NCBI RefSeq assembly: GCF_000160575.1
Contig: NZ_GG697129.1
Location: 232,006-296,005 of the forward strand
Reading direction: 5' to 3'
Source of the DNA: Weissella paramesenteroides ATCC 33313
GTDB lineage: Bacteria > Bacillota > Bacilli > Lactobacillales > Lactobacillaceae
Length of the DNA: 64,000 nt
The notes under the pieces were generated by a model, which searched no databases, was not told the DNA's origin, and saw only the letters and a program-made list of their open reading frames with translations. The position numbers and the translations under genes were made by a program. Below, piece after piece: positions 7,010 to 17,352 of the stretch. Numbering within the stretch: the first letter of the stretch is position 1; each line of letters begins with the position of its first letter.

Positions 7010-9769
7010 ATGCAGACGGATTTTAATTTAGATGAAATTCTGAAAAGTAATGCTGATCAAGTTTTAGGTCTCTTACTCGCCAGCACCAATGGCTTAAATA
7101 CTGATGATGTCAAACAACGTCAGGAACAGTATGGTCCAAACGTTCTTGAAAAAGCACATCAAACGCCACTAATTATGTCATTTTTACAAAACTTCATAAG
7201 TATGATGGCAATCTTACTTTGGATTGCTGGAGGCATTGCCTTTATCGCTGGATTAACAGAATTAGGAATTGCCATTTGGCTTGTTAATCTAATCAACGGT
7301 GTTTTCAGTTTTTGGCAAGAATTTCAAGCTGGTAAAGCAACTGCCGCATTAAATAAATTAATGACCACAGAAACTTTAGTCCTACGAAACGGCCAACAAA
7401 AAATGATACCAACCGATCAGCTGGTACCCGGCGATATCGTTATTTTAAATGAAGGTGATCGTGTGCCGGCTGATATTCGCCTACTAGATGCATCGGGTAT
7501 GCGTGTTGATCAATCCACCCTAACTGGGGAAGTTAATCCTGTTTCAAAAAATACTGCAATTGCAACAGAGATTTCGAACCATGCTGCTGTGCACAACATG
7601 GTTTACATGGGGACTTCGCTCATGCAAGGTCATGGTCGTGGTGTTGTCGTGACAACTGGTATGAATACAGAGTTTGGCAAGATTGCTCGCTTAACACAAA
7701 CTGTGCATGAGAAACTTAGCCCATTACAAAAAGAATTAAATATTTTAACAAAGCAACTCTCACTACTAGCAGTTGGTATTGGTATCATCTTTTTCTTCTG
7801 CGCTGTCTTTTTCGTTCACTATCCAGTCGTAGCTTCATTTATTTTTGCTTTAGGTATGATTGTCGCCTTCATTCCAGAAGGACTGCTTCCTACGGTAACC
7901 TTATCCTTAGCAGGTGCTGTTTCAAACATGGCTCGTGAACATGCATTAATTAAAAAGCTAGCCAGCGTCGAAACCCTTGGTTCTGCAACGGTCATCTGTT
8001 CTGATAAAACCGGAACACTCACGCAAAATGCGATGACTGTTGCTCACCTCTGGACTAGTGTAGACTCATACCATGTTACCGGTGAAGGTTATCAACCAAA
8101 TGGTACCATTTTCAAAGGTGAGACCGCTTTAAAAGGTAGTGACGAACCTGTTTTGAGAGAACTCTTGCTTGGTGGCTTGTTAACTGATAATGCGATGATT
8201 AAAGAAAATGCTGATCACACATTTCAAATTATTGGTGACCCGACTGAAGCTTGCTTAGAGGTCGTTGCCCAAAAAGGTGGTTTAAATGTTAAAGCGCTCC
8301 GTCAAAGCCACCAAAAAGTTGATGAACTACCCTTTAATTCTAACCGTAAGATGATGACCGTTAAAGTACAAGCTAATCAATCAGAAGCATTTAATGTTTA
8401 CAGTAAAGGCGCCCCCAACAAGGTTTTAGACCACTGTACAACTTATCTCACGACAGATAAGCAGATCAAGCCCTTAACTGACAATATCCGTCGAAAAATA
8501 ATGGCAGCTAATGATGGCTATGCTGCCCAAGCTCTTCGTGTATTAGCCGTTGCTGGTCGACAACTCGACGATACCGATGATTTTAAAACTGCCGAGCAAA
8601 ACATGACTTTTATTGGTTTATCTGCCATGTTTGATCCACCAAGAAATCAAGTCATCGAAGCGATTGCTGATTGTCATCGTGCCCACATTAAGATCATTAT
8701 GATTACTGGTGATAATGGCATCACTGCTGAATCAATTGCTCGTAAAATTGGGATTGTGTCGCATAATGACCAGATGCGCGTTGTGACAGGTGGTGAGTTA
8801 ACTAACCTATCCGATGAAGCATTGAAAGATGCCTTAAAAGGGGATGTCCTATTTGCTCGCATGGCTTCGGAACAAAAATATCGTATCATTGCTTGTTTAC
8901 AAGATATGGGGCATGTTGTTGCTGTAACTGGTGATGGCGTCAATGATGCACCTGCACTAAAACGTGCTGATATTGGTATCGCGATGGGCAGATCTGGAAC
9001 AGATGTTGCAAAAGAAGCTGCTGACGTCATTCTAACAGATGATAATTTTGCTTCAATCGTTGCTGCAATTAAAGCTGGGCGTGGTGTATATAGTAATATT
9101 CGCAAGTTTTTACTGTATATCTTAAGCTCAAATGTACCAGAAGCATTTCCATCGATTCTATTTCTATTAAGTGGTGGTAAAATTCCACTTGCATTAACCG
9201 TGATGCAAATTTTGTTAATTGATTTGGGAACTGATATGATTCCCGCGTTAGGCTTGGGTCGTGAACCAACAGAACCAACAGTTATGTCACAACCACCAAG
9301 AAAAAAGGCTGAGCATCTAATTACCAAAAATACAATTCTAAAAGCTTTTGCTTGGTACGGTGCTTTAAGTTCAATTCTGTCCGCTAGTGCATTCTTTTTC
9401 AGTAATTACTTAAATGGGCATAGTTTAAATGCTTTAGTCGCTACTGGTTTCGACTATCGCCAAGCAACGACCTTAACATTAGGAACTATTATCTTCTGTC
9501 AGATGGCGGTCGTACTAAATTGTCGTTATGACTTAAACTCGCTATTTTATCCGCATCATAACTTCTGGTCAAATGGATTAGTCTATGCGGGTATAGTCTT
9601 TGAGGCATTACTATTTATTGCTGTATGCTATGTACCGCTGCTACAATCCGTTTTTGGAACCACACCACTAATCCTACGTGATTGGCTCTATTTGATTCTA
9701 TTACCTATGCCATTAATCTTATTAAATGAGTTACGGAAGTATTTCCTACGTAAAAAGCAGGTTGCTTAA
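7010..9769 (+). CDS. P-type cation ATPase, type II, resembling Na+,K+-ATPase alpha subunits
   Basis: Membrane pump of 919 residues. N-terminal cation ATPase domain, actuator region with LTGEVNPVS near 168, phosphorylation site DKTGTLTQN with Asp at residue 332, KGAP nucleotide-domain motif, TGDGVNDAPAL hinge near 640, and about ten membrane helices. The segments PEGLLPTVTLSLA, SVETLGSATVICSDKTG and SNVPEAFPSIL then IDLGTDMIPALGLG resemble type IIC Na+,K+/H+,K+ pumps more than typical bacterial Ca2+ pumps. Transported ions are not proven. ATG 7010 is preferred to GTG 7001 because AAGGTG would be the ribosome site. Single-gene unit with its own terminator; no beta-type subunit nearby. Confidence 0.92.
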   Translation: MQTDFNLDEILKSNADQVLGLLLASTNGLNTDDVKQRQEQYGPNVLEKAHQTPLIMSFLQNFISMMAILLWIAGGIAFIAGLTELGIAIWLVNLINGVFSFWQEFQAGKATAALNKLMTTETLVLRNGQQKMIPTDQLVPGDIVILNEGDRVPADIRLLDASGMRVDQSTLTGEVNPVSKNTAIATEISNHAAVHNMVYMGTSLMQGHGRGVVVTTGMNTEFGKIARLTQTVHEKLSPLQKELNILTKQLSLLAVGIGIIFFFCAVFFVHYPVVASFIFALGMIVAFIPEGLLPTVTLSLAGAVSNMAREHALIKKLASVETLGSATVICSDKTGTLTQNAMTVAHLWTSVDSYHVTGEGYQPNGTIFKGETALKGSDEPVLRELLLGGLLTDNAMIKENADHTFQIIGDPTEACLEVVAQKGGLNVKALRQSHQKVDELPFNSNRKMMTVKVQANQSEAFNVYSKGAPNKVLDHCTTYLTTDKQIKPLTDNIRRKIMAANDGYAAQALRVLAVAGRQLDDTDDFKTAEQNMTFIGLSAMFDPPRNQVIEAIADCHRAHIKIIMITGDNGITAESIARKIGIVSHNDQMRVVTGGELTNLSDEALKDALKGDVLFARMASEQKYRIIACLQDMGHVVAVTGDGVNDAPALKRADIGIAMGRSGTDVAKEAADVILTDDNFASIVAAIKAGRGVYSNIRKFLLYILSSNVPEAFPSILFLLSGGKIPLALTVMQILLIDLGTDMIPALGLGREPTEPTVMSQPPRKKAEHLITKNTILKAFAWYGALSSILSASAFFFSNYLNGHSLNALVATGFDYRQATTLTLGTIIFCQMAVVLNCRYDLNSLFYPHHNFWSNGLVYAGIVFEALLFIAVCYVPLLQSVFGTTPLILRDWLYLILLPMPLILLNELRKYFLRKKQVA

Positions 9770-9797
9770 AACAAAAGATCGTATTCAATTTAAAAAT

Positions 9798-9838
9798 CAT
9801 CAATCTACCAATTTTAACTAGTAGATTGATGGTTTTTT
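9798..9838 (+). terminator. Terminator after the P-type ATPase gene
   Basis: CATCAATCTAC (9798-9808) and GTAGATTGATG (9821-9831) form an eleven-base stem with a twelve-base loop, then six T residues. A-rich sequence on the left lets it also serve the converging gene ending at 9859. Confidence 0.88.
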
Positions 9839-9858
9839 AACATATTCTGCATATTATT

Positions 9859-10329
9859 CTATAACCAATCTTGATGCAAATTAAAATAGCTGCCTCGGAT
9901 TGTCCCCGCAAGCTTTGAACGTTGATGAGCAAATTTAAACTTACCTTGCAGCTCATCAGGAACTGCCATACCTTCGCACAATTTAATACCTACAGCTCGC
10001 TTTGGTTTCTCAACACTCTTCTCGTACAAAACATTAATAATCATACCATTATCAAAAATAAAATCCGGCCAATAAAGCTTGTCATCTTCATAGATAGCTA
10101 CTTCAATAACTTTAGCTTGAAAGACGATTTCTCGTTCATCCAGTAAAATTTTATTAAGCCAAGCAATTTCTTTTTGCATTTCAGAAGCTGGATAAGTTGT
10201 ATAGATAAACTTGTATTTATTCCAAAAATAACGAGCCTCATTTGCGCGTAAACCGGCCAATTCCTTGGCGAGAGGCAGACCCTCTAAACCAACCGTCTCG
10301 ACATTTTTAAAGTCAACCTCATAACCCAT
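9859..10329 (-). CDS. Hypothetical protein, 156 residues
   Basis: Not recognised. A soluble protein rich in aromatic residues (ARYFWNKYKFIYTTYP, YWPDFIFDNG), with no signal peptide or membrane segment and no obvious catalytic motif. The ATG follows AGAGGA at good spacing. It stands alone between the terminator of the P-type ATPase gene and the terminator-like site behind rplQ. Codon use looks like its neighbours, so recent transfer is not suggested. It could be a lineage-specific family. Confidence 0.8.
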   Translation of the reverse strand: MGYEVDFKNVETVGLEGLPLAKELAGLRANEARYFWNKYKFIYTTYPASEMQKEIAWLNKILLDEREIVFQAKVIEVAIYEDDKLYWPDFIFDNGMIINVLYEKSVEKPKRAVGIKLCEGMAVPDELQGKFKFAHQRSKLAGTIRGSYFNLHQDWL

Positions 10330-10418
10330 GATATGTGTCCTCTTTTCACTTTAATCATCCATGTATCATGCATTACATTATATGCTGTATCCAAATAGCT
10401 GTATATAAAAAAATACAC

Positions 10419-10445
10419 AAAAAAACCTCACACGTTACAGGTGCG
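10419..10445 (-). terminator. Probable terminator at the end of the ribosomal cluster
   Basis: On the minus strand CGCAC, a seven-base loop, GTGTG, then AGG and seven T residues. The stem is short with one G-U pair, so it is moderate, but it is placed where the rplQ transcript should end. Confidence 0.5.
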
Positions 10446-10548
10446 ACATAAATGCCTTTCAACCTAGACTTGGCCATTGCCATCATCTTAACAGTTTATA
10501 CCTTATAACATGAGAGATCTCATTGTGTTTATTAATTAACCAATGAAA

Positions 10549-10935
10549 TTAGTCAACCAATTCCAAGATAACCATTGGAGCAGCGTCTCCACGACGTTGA
10601 GTAGTCTTCAAAATGCGAGTGTAACCACCGGCACGACCCTCAAAGCGAGGTGCAACATCGTTAAATAAGTGTTGCAAAGCTGTTTCAACTTGAACTTTGT
10701 TATCATCAGTTGTTTTTACGTCTGCAATGACGTTACGCAAGAAAGCAGCTGCCTTACGGCGTGATGATAAATCACCATGCTTACCCAACGTAATCATCTT
10801 GTCAGCAGTACGACGAACTTCCTTAGCACGAGCTTCAGTCGTTGTGATACGACCATTGATCAATAGATCAGTAGTCAAATCACGCAACAAAGCCTTACGT
10901 TGTGCACTGGTACGTCCCAACTTACGGTATCCCAT
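10549..10935 (-). CDS. rplQ: 50S ribosomal protein L17
   Basis: Component of the large subunit near the exit tunnel, 128 residues, usual bacterial length. The N-terminus [20 protein letters not shown] and the GGYTRILKT segment near the C-terminus are diagnostic. ATG follows AAAGGAGGA. Last gene of the S10-spc-alpha cluster, 38 bases after rpoA, with a probable terminator about 100 bases beyond its stop. Confidence 0.98.
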   Translation of the reverse strand: MGYRKLGRTSAQRKALLRDLTTDLLINGRITTTEARAKEVRRTADKMITLGKHGDLSSRRKAAAFLRNVIADVKTTDDNKVQVETALQHLFNDVAPRFEGRAGGYTRILKTTQRRGDAAPMVILELVD

Positions 10936-10973
10936 GAGTGTGTCCTCCTTTTCTTGGTATTCTATCGTTTAAT

Positions 10974-11918
10974 CTAATCTTCCTTGCGGAACCCTAAACC
11001 GAGCAGTTTAAGCTTGTCCTGGATTTCGTCAAGTGATTTCCGACCGAGGTTACGAACAGACATCATTTGCGTCTCCGTACGCTCAGTTAACTCTTGTACA
11101 GAGTTAATCCCGGCCCTTTTGAGACAATTATAAGAACGAACAGACAAATCCAATTCTTCAATTGGTGTATCTGCATGTTTCGTTGTTGGTTCTTCTTCCT
11201 TGTCTGCCATCACTTGTGCAGTAATTGCACGTTCAGACATATCAATAAAAGCGTTCAAATGATCAGACATAATACGAGCAGCCAATGAAACAGCTTCAGT
11301 AGCTGTTAATGAGCCGTCAGTCCAAACATCCAAAGTCAACTTATCAAAGTCATCACGTTGACCAACACGAGTGTTTTCAACTTGATAGTTTACGCGTTCG
11401 ATTGGGGTAAAGATTGAATCAATTGCTAGAACGCCAATAGGCATTTCATCATGCAATTCCTTATTCTGGTCCCCTGAAACATAACCACGACCACGAACTG
11501 CAGTCAAAGTCATGTGCAAGGTAGCCCCAGCCGCAACAGTAGCAATGTGAAGATCTCCATTTAAGATCTCGACATCACTATCACCAGCTATGTCACCGGC
11601 CGTCACATCAGCGGGACCGGTTACGTTAACTTCGAGTGTTTTTTCATCATCACTGTCGATGCGCATTGAAACCTTTTTAAGGTTTAAAATGATTTGCGTA
11701 ACGTCTTCAACGACACCTTCGACCGTTGAAAACTCATGCAAAACGCCATCAATCTGTACTGAATTGATTGCCGCACCAGGCAATGAAGACAACAATACAC
11801 GGCGTAGTGAGTTACCCAAAGTAGTTCCGTAACCACGTTCAAGCGGCTCAACCACAAACTTACCGTAATTGCTATCCTCTTCAACCAGCATAATCTTAGG
11901 ATTTTCGAATTCAAGCAT
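10974..11918 (-). CDS. rpoA: RNA polymerase subunit alpha
   Basis: Dimerises to nucleate core RNA polymerase assembly; its C-terminal domain contacts UP elements and activators. From ATG 11918 it has 314 residues, the usual length. The N-terminal domain holds [20 protein letters not shown], and the C-terminal helix-hairpin-helix domain starts near [19 protein letters not shown]. The longer frame to 11969 would add 17 residues that run back to the rpsK stop; AAAGGGGT before 11918 decides the start. Alpha operon, between rpsK and rplQ. Confidence 0.98.
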   Translation of the reverse strand: MLEFENPKIMLVEEDSNYGKFVVEPLERGYGTTLGNSLRRVLLSSLPGAAINSVQIDGVLHEFSTVEGVVEDVTQIILNLKKVSMRIDSDDEKTLEVNVTGPADVTAGDIAGDSDVEILNGDLHIATVAAGATLHMTLTAVRGRGYVSGDQNKELHDEMPIGVLAIDSIFTPIERVNYQVENTRVGQRDDFDKLTLDVWTDGSLTATEAVSLAARIMSDHLNAFIDMSERAITAQVMADKEEEPTTKHADTPIEELDLSVRSYNCLKRAGINSVQELTERTETQMMSVRNLGRKSLDEIQDKLKLLGLGFRKED

Positions 11919-11969
11919 ACTGTTTGTTACCCCTTTCAAAGCATGTTGTGCACTATTTGCAACCGGCAA

Positions 11970-12356
11970 TTAGACACGACGACGCTTTGGTGGACGTGAA
12001 CCGTTGTGAGGTACTGGAGTAACATCCTTAATTGATGAAACATCCAAACCTGCAGCGGCTAACGAACGGATAGCAGCCTCACGACCTGAACCAGGTCCCT
12101 TAACAGTTACCTCAACAGTCTTCATGCCATTTTCCATTGCACTCTTAGCAGCAGCTTCAGCAGCCATTTGAGCAGCAAATGGTGTTGACTTACGGCTACC
12201 CTTGAAACCAAGTGCTCCAGCTGATGACCAAGCAACAGCGTTACCTTGAACGTCGGTGATCATTACGATCGTGTTGTTAAATGTTGCGTGGATGTGTGCT
12301 ACACCAGACTCAATATTCTTACGAACACGACGCTTACGATTATTACGACCTGCCAT
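11970..12356 (-). CDS. rpsK: 30S ribosomal protein S11
   Basis: Platform protein of the small subunit, contacting mRNA near the E site. 128 residues from [24 protein letters not shown] and [13 protein letters not shown] near the C-terminus are hallmarks. A TTG six bases upstream in frame (12362) is nearer to the AAGGAG site, but ATG 12356 gives the standard N-terminus. Lies between rpsM and rpoA in the usual order. Confidence 0.97.
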   Translation of the reverse strand: MAGRNNRKRRVRKNIESGVAHIHATFNNTIVMITDVQGNAVAWSSAGALGFKGSRKSTPFAAQMAAEAAAKSAMENGMKTVEVTVKGPGSGREAAIRSLAAAGLDVSSIKDVTPVPHNGSRPPKRRRV

Positions 12357-12389
12357 AATCAAGTTATCTCCTTTCCAATTAGTTTAAAA

Positions 12390-12755
12390 TTACTTCTTCT
12401 TACCAGCAATTGAAACAGCTGGGCCCTTACGCGTACGAGCATTGTTTTTCGTGTGTTGTCCACGAACTGGCAATCCCTTACGGTGACGGATACCACGGTA
12501 TGAGTTAATTTCTTGCAAAGCCTTAATGCTCATTGAAACTTCACGACGCAAGTCACCTTCTACCTTAATACCATCAACGACGGCACGGATAGCGTCTTCT
12601 TGGTCTGGAGTTAAGTCACGAACACGGACATCTTCAGAAACCTTTGCTTCTGCCAAAACTTTTTGTGCAGTAGAATTACCGATTCCATATACATATGTTA
12701 ATGCGATCACGATACGCTTATCGCGAGGCAAATCAACACCAGCAATACGAGCCAT
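12390..12755 (-). CDS. rpsM: 30S ribosomal protein S13
   Basis: Head protein of the small subunit that forms bridges with the 50S and touches P-site tRNA through its basic tail. 121 residues; [14 protein letters not shown] opens it, [12 protein letters not shown] is the helix-two-turn-helix region, and [14 protein letters not shown] is the conserved tail. ATG follows AAAGGAGG. Spaced 27 bases from rpsK and 55 from rpmJ. Confidence 0.98.
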   Translation of the reverse strand: MARIAGVDLPRDKRIVIALTYVYGIGNSTAQKVLAEAKVSEDVRVRDLTPDQEDAIRAVVDGIKVEGDLRREVSMSIKALQEINSYRGIRHRKGLPVRGQHTKNNARTRKGPAVSIAGKKK

Positions 12756-12810
12756 TACGATTACCTCCTTTTTCTATATAATAAATAAATTTTTTAAACG
12801 TCAGTAAGAA

Positions 12811-12930
12811 TTACTTACCTTGACGTTGCTTGTGCTTTGGGTTTGCAGAGCAAATCACCATTACACGACCATTACGCTTGACAACCTTGCAGCTGTCGCA
12901 CATACGCTTAACTGATGGACGAACCTTCAT
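12811..12930 (-). CDS. rpmJ: 50S ribosomal protein L36
   Basis: Smallest large-subunit protein, 39 residues, read directly from the sequence as [15 protein letters not shown] and on. C11, C14, C27 and H33 form the zinc ribbon, so this is the zinc-binding (C+) form. ATG follows AAGGAGG. It sits between infA and rpsM, its standard place at the start of the alpha operon. Confidence 0.96.
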   Translation of the reverse strand: MKVRPSVKRMCDSCKVVKRNGRVMVICSANPKHKQRQGK

Positions 12931-12965
12931 GATATTTACCTCCTTGAATTTTTTGTACGATTTGC

Positions 12966-13181
12966 TTACTTGAACCGGTATGTAATACGGCCCTTCGTCA
13001 AATCATATGGCGACATCTCAACTGTTACACGATCACCAGGTAAAATACGAATGAAATTCTTCCGAATCTTACCAGAAACGTGTGCTAAGATGTCTGCGCC
13101 GTTTTCCAGTTCAACGGTAAACATGGCATTGGGCAAAGTTTCCTTTACCACACCAGAAATTTCAATAACATCACTGGCCAC
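12966..13181 (-). CDS. infA: Translation initiation factor IF-1
   Basis: Binds the A site of the 30S subunit during initiation. 71 residues forming one S1-like OB fold, with [20 protein letters not shown] and [18 protein letters not shown] as clear family signatures. The start is GTG, with AGGAGG seven bases upstream. Follows adk; no map gene lies between them. A possible internal promoter precedes it (13225-13253), which could uncouple IF-1 from the upstream operon. Confidence 0.97.
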   Translation of the reverse strand: MASDVIEISGVVKETLPNAMFTVELENGADILAHVSGKIRKNFIRILPGDRVTVEMSPYDLTKGRITYRFK

Positions 13182-13224
13182 GTTGCTGCCTCCTTAGTTG
13201 TGACATTGGAGAACGTAACAAGTT

Positions 13225-13253
13225 ATTATAACACAATAGATTTACCTTGAACA
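13225..13253 (-). promoter_or_regulatory. Possible internal promoter before infA
   Basis: On the minus strand a perfect TATAAT (13225-13230) with a poor TGTTCA (13248-13253) 17 bases upstream. The gap between adk and infA is unusually AT-rich for this cluster. Evidence is mainly the -10. Confidence 0.38.
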
Positions 13254-13271
13254 GTAAAATCTGCGCTATAA

Positions 13272-13841
13272 TTAGCCGTTCTTCAAACTATCAAGTAACT
13301 TCTTTACATCTGCGAACACGACATCCAGCTCACGTGCACCATCAATCTTGTGTAAAATACCTTTTTCAGCATAATACTCAGCAATTGGTTCAGTAAGCTT
13401 TCCATTAACGTCTAAGCGATTCTTAATCACTTCAGGCGTGTCATCTGCACGTCCACGGGCCATCATACGATCAACTAGCACTTCAGTATCAGCAGTAAAG
13501 TAAACAACAGCGTCCAATGAACGATCTTCCTTACTTAACATATCTTCCAATGCATGTGCTTGCTCCAAGTTACGAGGGAATCCATCTAAGATAAATCCTG
13601 GCTTCGTATCTTCTTCAGCTAAGCGTTCTGCAACGATACCATTAGTAACTTCGTCAGGGACCAAGTTACCAGCATCCATGAAAGACTTTGCCTTCAAACC
13701 AAGTTCAGTTTCGTTGGCCATTGCCGCACGGAACATATCACCCGTACTGATGTGTGGCAAGTTGTACTTCTCTACGATTTTTGCAGCCTGGGTACCTTTA
13801 CCAACACCTGGCAAACCCAACAACATGATGTTCAAACTCAT
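13272..13841 (-). CDS. adk: Adenylate kinase, short form
   Basis: Interconverts ATP and AMP with two ADP in the cytoplasm. 189 residues. P-loop [10 protein letters not shown] at 9-18, AMP-binding STGDMFR and GFPRNLEQ, then [15 protein letters not shown]. The region after MARGRADD is short: the zinc-finger LID insertion seen in many Gram-positive enzymes of about 215 residues is missing. ATG overlaps the secY end by four bases, so translation is coupled. Standard location between secY and infA. Confidence 0.97.
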   Translation of the reverse strand: MSLNIMLLGLPGVGKGTQAAKIVEKYNLPHISTGDMFRAAMANETELGLKAKSFMDAGNLVPDEVTNGIVAERLAEEDTKPGFILDGFPRNLEQAHALEDMLSKEDRSLDAVVYFTADTEVLVDRMMARGRADDTPEVIKNRLDVNGKLTEPIAEYYAEKGILHKIDGARELDVVFADVKKLLDSLKNG

Positions 13842-15145
13842 TTTGCTACGACTCCTTCTCGAATAAATCCAACATACTGCCGCTTCATCATCAATCCTTC
13901 AAGTTGGCGAATCAGGTCAATTGCCACACCAATGACAATCAAGATTGACGTTCCTGACATAGCAAGGTTACTATCCAACCCAAAGACATGTGTCGCTAGG
14001 ATTGGTGCTAAAGCGACAAATCCTAGGAACAGAGCGCCGACTACTGACAAACGCATCAGCAGACCTGACATCCACTTTTCAGTTGATGGACCAGGCCAGA
14101 CACCCACAATATAACTACCTTGCTTCTGTAAGTTTTCCTGGACCTTTTCAGGATTAACCTGAACAAAGGCGTAGAAGAACGTAAACAAGACAATCAATAG
14201 TGTGTATACAATACCACCTTGCATCGTTTGAATTGAAAGGTATTGCATAACTGTATTATACCAACCTGCGTCCGCAAACTTGCTGGCAAAAGCCTGCAAA
14301 ATTGTTTGTGGTGTCACCAATAGCGATGACGCAAAGATAACTGGAATCACACCTGCAATATTAATACGCAATGGTAGGTAAGAAGAACTTCCTGATCCTA
14401 CTGAACGACGTGTATATTGCATTGGAACCTTTCGAATTGCTTGGTTAAACCAAGTAACGAAAGCAATGACCACCACAAAGATAATCATGATACCTACGAA
14501 GAATGCCCACCCACGCGCTGGGTCGTCACCTTGTAGAATGTGTTCCTTGAATAATTGGTAAATACCTGCTGGCAAACGCGCAATTATACCAGCAAAAATC
14601 AACATTGAAACACCTTGTCCAAGACCACGTTCAGTAATCATTTCACCTAACCAGACTGATAACATTGTACCAGCCGTTAAGATAAATCCGATTAATAAGT
14701 AAGTCTCAGTATTTGGTGTTTTCACCAAATTAACTTGGCTTAGTTGATTAAATCCAGCCGTTATACCAATTGATTGGACAAACGCTAGGACAATGGTCAA
14801 CCACCGGGTCACTTGGTTCAACTTACGTCGTCCAACTTCCCCTTGTTTCGACCATTCAACAAATCGTGGCACAATATCCATTTGTAGGAGCTGTACCACG
14901 ATTTGTGCAGTAACGTATGGTGAAACTCCCATTGCAAATAATGAGTAATTTGTCAGTCCACCACCGCTAAACATATTCAAAATGCTGCCGAGCCCAGAAT
15001 TTGCTACCTCTGTCAGTGCTGCCGTGTTAATACCCGGCACAGTAATGTAGGCACCTAATCGGTAGACAATTAGAATCCATAAAGTGAAAAATAATTTCTT
15101 GCGAATATCTTTTTCTTTTAATGAATTGAGCACGGTTTTCAGCAT
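13838..15145 (-). CDS. secY: Protein translocase subunit SecY
   Basis: Central channel of the Sec translocon, 435 residues with ten predicted membrane helices. The N-terminus has [32 protein letters not shown] and the basic cytoplasmic loop [15 protein letters not shown] are typical. The C-terminal [16 protein letters not shown] is the SecA/ribosome-contact end. ATG overlaps the rplO stop by one base and adk overlaps its 3' end. Places membrane secretion under the same transcript as ribosomes. Confidence 0.98.
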   Translation of the reverse strand: MLKTVLNSLKEKDIRKKLFFTLWILIVYRLGAYITVPGINTAALTEVANSGLGSILNMFSGGGLTNYSLFAMGVSPYVTAQIVVQLLQMDIVPRFVEWSKQGEVGRRKLNQVTRWLTIVLAFVQSIGITAGFNQLSQVNLVKTPNTETYLLIGFILTAGTMLSVWLGEMITERGLGQGVSMLIFAGIIARLPAGIYQLFKEHILQGDDPARGWAFFVGIMIIFVVVIAFVTWFNQAIRKVPMQYTRRSVGSGSSSYLPLRINIAGVIPVIFASSLLVTPQTILQAFASKFADAGWYNTVMQYLSIQTMQGGIVYTLLIVLFTFFYAFVQVNPEKVQENLQKQGSYIVGVWPGPSTEKWMSGLLMRLSVVGALFLGFVALAPILATHVFGLDSNLAMSGTSILIVIGVAIDLIRQLEGLMMKRQYVGFIREGVVAK

Positions 15146-15579
15146 TAGATCACCTCAGCTTTACCACCAGCAGCTTCGATCGCTGCGGTTGCTGCTGCTG
15201 AGAACTTGTTAGCCTTAACAGTCAATGACTTTTCTAGTTGACCATTAGCCAAGATCTTAACGCCGTTCAACTCGTTCTTAACAATACCAGCTTCAACCAA
15301 CAAGGCTGGTGAAACTTCAGTACCGTTATCGAAGCGGTTCAACACATCAAGGTTGACGACAGCATACTCCTTACGGTTAATGTTCGTGAAACCACGCTTT
15401 GGCATACGACGGAACAATGGCATTTGTCCACCTTCGAATCCTAGACGTGTCTTACCACGAGCCTTTTGACCTTTTTGACCACGACCTGCAGTCTTACCAT
15501 TACCTGATGACTCACCACGTCCAACACGGTTGCGGACGTTACGTGAACCTTCAGCTACTTGGAGTTCATTTAGCTTCAT
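15145..15579 (-). CDS. rplO: 50S ribosomal protein L15
   Basis: Late-assembly large-subunit protein, 144 residues. Glycine- and basic-rich N-terminal tail ([20 protein letters not shown]), then [18 protein letters not shown], both diagnostic. AAGGAGG precedes the ATG. Between rpmD and secY as expected; shares one base with the secY start. Confidence 0.98.
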   Translation of the reverse strand: MKLNELQVAEGSRNVRNRVGRGESSGNGKTAGRGQKGQKARGKTRLGFEGGQMPLFRRMPKRGFTNINRKEYAVVNLDVLNRFDNGTEVSPALLVEAGIVKNELNGVKILANGQLEKSLTVKANKFSAAATAAIEAAGGKAEVI

Positions 15580-15620
15580 TAGGGTTTTACCTCCTTCAAT
15601 GCAATCTAATTATTAAGCTC

Positions 15621-15806
15621 TTACTTAACTACTTCAACAGTAACCAAGTGAGCAATCTTGAACACTGCACCACGCGTTGCTGCGTTGTCAGGCAATACAA
15701 CTGATGATTGCACCTTGTTTAATCCAAGGGCCTTCACAATTGCACGTTGCTTTGGCAAACGGTGGGCAGCACTCTTTACAAGAGTAATTTTAACTTGTTC
15801 AGCCAT
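15621..15806 (-). CDS. rpmD: 50S ribosomal protein L30
   Basis: Small large-subunit protein, 61 residues, with [25 protein letters not shown] as the recognised core (ferredoxin-like fold). AAGGAGG lies seven bases before the ATG. Between rpsE and rplO. Confidence 0.97.
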   Translation of the reverse strand: MAEQVKITLVKSAAHRLPKQRAIVKALGLNKVQSSVVLPDNAATRGAVFKIAHLVTVEVVK

Positions 15807-15817
15807 GTTCTGCCTCC

Positions 15818-16321
15818 TTAATCTGCCAAGTGCTCTAATGAGACCTGACGCAATTCAGCAACTTCTTCAGCGTTCTTCAATGAGTTGATTGCATCGAAAG
15901 TTGCGCGTACAACGTTAATTGGCGTAGCTGATCCCAATGACTTTGCAGTCACGTCGGCAACTCCCGCCAATTCCAAAACGGCACGAGCAGCACCACCAGC
16001 TGCTACTCCAGATCCTTCAACGGCGGGCTTCAATAAGATGCGACCACCTGCGTAGACACCCAATGTAGAGTGAGGAAGGGTTGTACCAACAGTAGGTACA
16101 CTAATAATGTTACGCTTTGCATCTTCAGCAGCCTTACGGATTGCCTCAGGAACTTCTTGCGCCTTACCAGTACCAAAACCAACATGTCCGTCACGGTCAC
16201 CAACTACTACCAAAGCAGCGAAACGCAAACGGCGTCCACCTTTAACAACCTTGGTAACACGGTTGATGGCTACAACGTTTTCTTCAAGCTCACCGAGCTT
16301 ATTTGCATCGATAAATGCCAT
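15818..16321 (-). CDS. rpsE: 30S ribosomal protein S5
   Basis: Small-subunit protein important for decoding accuracy and the mRNA entry helicase, 167 residues. The N-terminal double-stranded RNA-binding part has [38 protein letters not shown] and the C-terminal [15 protein letters not shown]-like segment follow. ATG after GGAGGAAAG. Eleven bases separate it from rpmD. Confidence 0.98.
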   Translation of the reverse strand: MAFIDANKLGELEENVVAINRVTKVVKGGRRLRFAALVVVGDRDGHVGFGTGKAQEVPEAIRKAAEDAKRNIISVPTVGTTLPHSTLGVYAGGRILLKPAVEGSGVAAGGAARAVLELAGVADVTAKSLGSATPINVVRATFDAINSLKNAEEVAELRQVSLEHLAD

Positions 16322-16340
16322 GTTTTCTTTCCTCCTTCCC

Positions 16341-16697
16341 TTAGAACTTCAAGCCAGCTTCGCGAGCTGCTTCAGCCAAAGCTTGTACACGACCATGGTA
16401 CAAGTAACCACCACGGTCAAATACTACAACTTCAACATTAGCTGCTTTCGCGCGCTCTGCGATCAAAGCACCAACTTTAGCTGCCTGTTCTGTCTTTGGA
16501 GCAGTCTCAATTGACTTATCCAATGTTGAGGCACTAGCAAGCGTCACACCCGCTACGTCATCAATTAATTGCGCGTAGATGTTCTTGTTAGAACGGTAAA
16601 CGTTCAAGCGTGGGCGCTCAGCAGTACCAGAAATCTTGCCACGAACGCGAGTGTGTCGGTGTTGACGCACTTTGTTCTTGTCTGACTTCGTAATCAT
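16341..16697 (-). CDS. rplR: 50S ribosomal protein L18
   Basis: Binds 5S rRNA with L5 to form the central protuberance; 118 residues. The basic N-terminus [20 protein letters not shown] contacts RNA, and [26 protein letters not shown] is the family's C-terminal signature. AGAGG upstream of ATG. Standard order rplF-rplR-rpsE. Confidence 0.98.
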   Translation of the reverse strand: MITKSDKNKVRQHRHTRVRGKISGTAERPRLNVYRSNKNIYAQLIDDVAGVTLASASTLDKSIETAPKTEQAAKVGALIAERAKAANVEVVVFDRGGYLYHGRVQALAEAAREAGLKF

Positions 16698-16784
16698 GTT
16701 CGTAACCTCTTTTTTTATTATTCGAAAGATATACTCATAAGTAAATCGTAACGTTGCTTACGATTTTAAGCACAAAGCTTAAGC

Positions 16785-17321
16785 TTACTTACCAGTCTTA
16801 CCTTCCTTACGTGCAACGTATTCACCTTCGTAACGGATACCCTTACCCTTGTATGGTTCAGGTGCGCGTACGGCACGGATTTCAGCGGCGAAATCACCAA
16901 CAAATTGCTTGCTGATTCCTTCAACTGTAATCGTTGTTGAGTCAGGAACTTCAACAGTTAATCCTTCACGAGCTTCAAATTCTACTGGGTGTGAGTAACC
17001 AACATTCAAAACAAGCTTATCGCCTTGCTTTGAAGCACGGTATCCAACACCGACTAGCTTCAAGGTCTTCTTGAAACCATTTGAAACACCCTCGACCATG
17101 TTATTAACAATGGCACGAGTAGTTCCGTGAAGTGCCTTCATGCGTCCATCATCTGATGGGCGAGTGAATGAAACCTCAGTTCCATCAACAGTCAAATTGA
17201 TTTCGTGAGCAACCGAACGTGATAACTCACCTTTAGGTCCCTTAACAGTAACAACATCACCTTCGCGTGCTACTTCAACACCAGCAGGCAATGTTATGGC
17301 CTTATTACCAATACGACTCAT
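16785..17321 (-). CDS. rplF: 50S ribosomal protein L6
   Basis: Large-subunit protein near the factor-binding site, 178 residues made of two similar domains. [15 protein letters not shown] and the C-terminal [14 protein letters not shown] are diagnostic. CAAGGAGG precedes the ATG. The 87 bases to rplR are one of the larger gaps in the cluster and show no clear promoter or terminator. Confidence 0.98.
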   Translation of the reverse strand: MSRIGNKAITLPAGVEVAREGDVVTVKGPKGELSRSVAHEINLTVDGTEVSFTRPSDDGRMKALHGTTRAIVNNMVEGVSNGFKKTLKLVGVGYRASKQGDKLVLNVGYSHPVEFEAREGLTVEVPDSTTITVEGISKQFVGDFAAEIRAVRAPEPYKGKGIRYEGEYVARKEGKTGK

Positions 17322-17352
17322 TGGTTGACACCTCCTTGTTTAAATTTTATTT

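Noticed and set aside
8674-9327. 217-codon frame antisense to the P-type ATPase gene
   Set aside because: Shadow of a well-conserved coding sequence; no ribosome site and unlikely composition.
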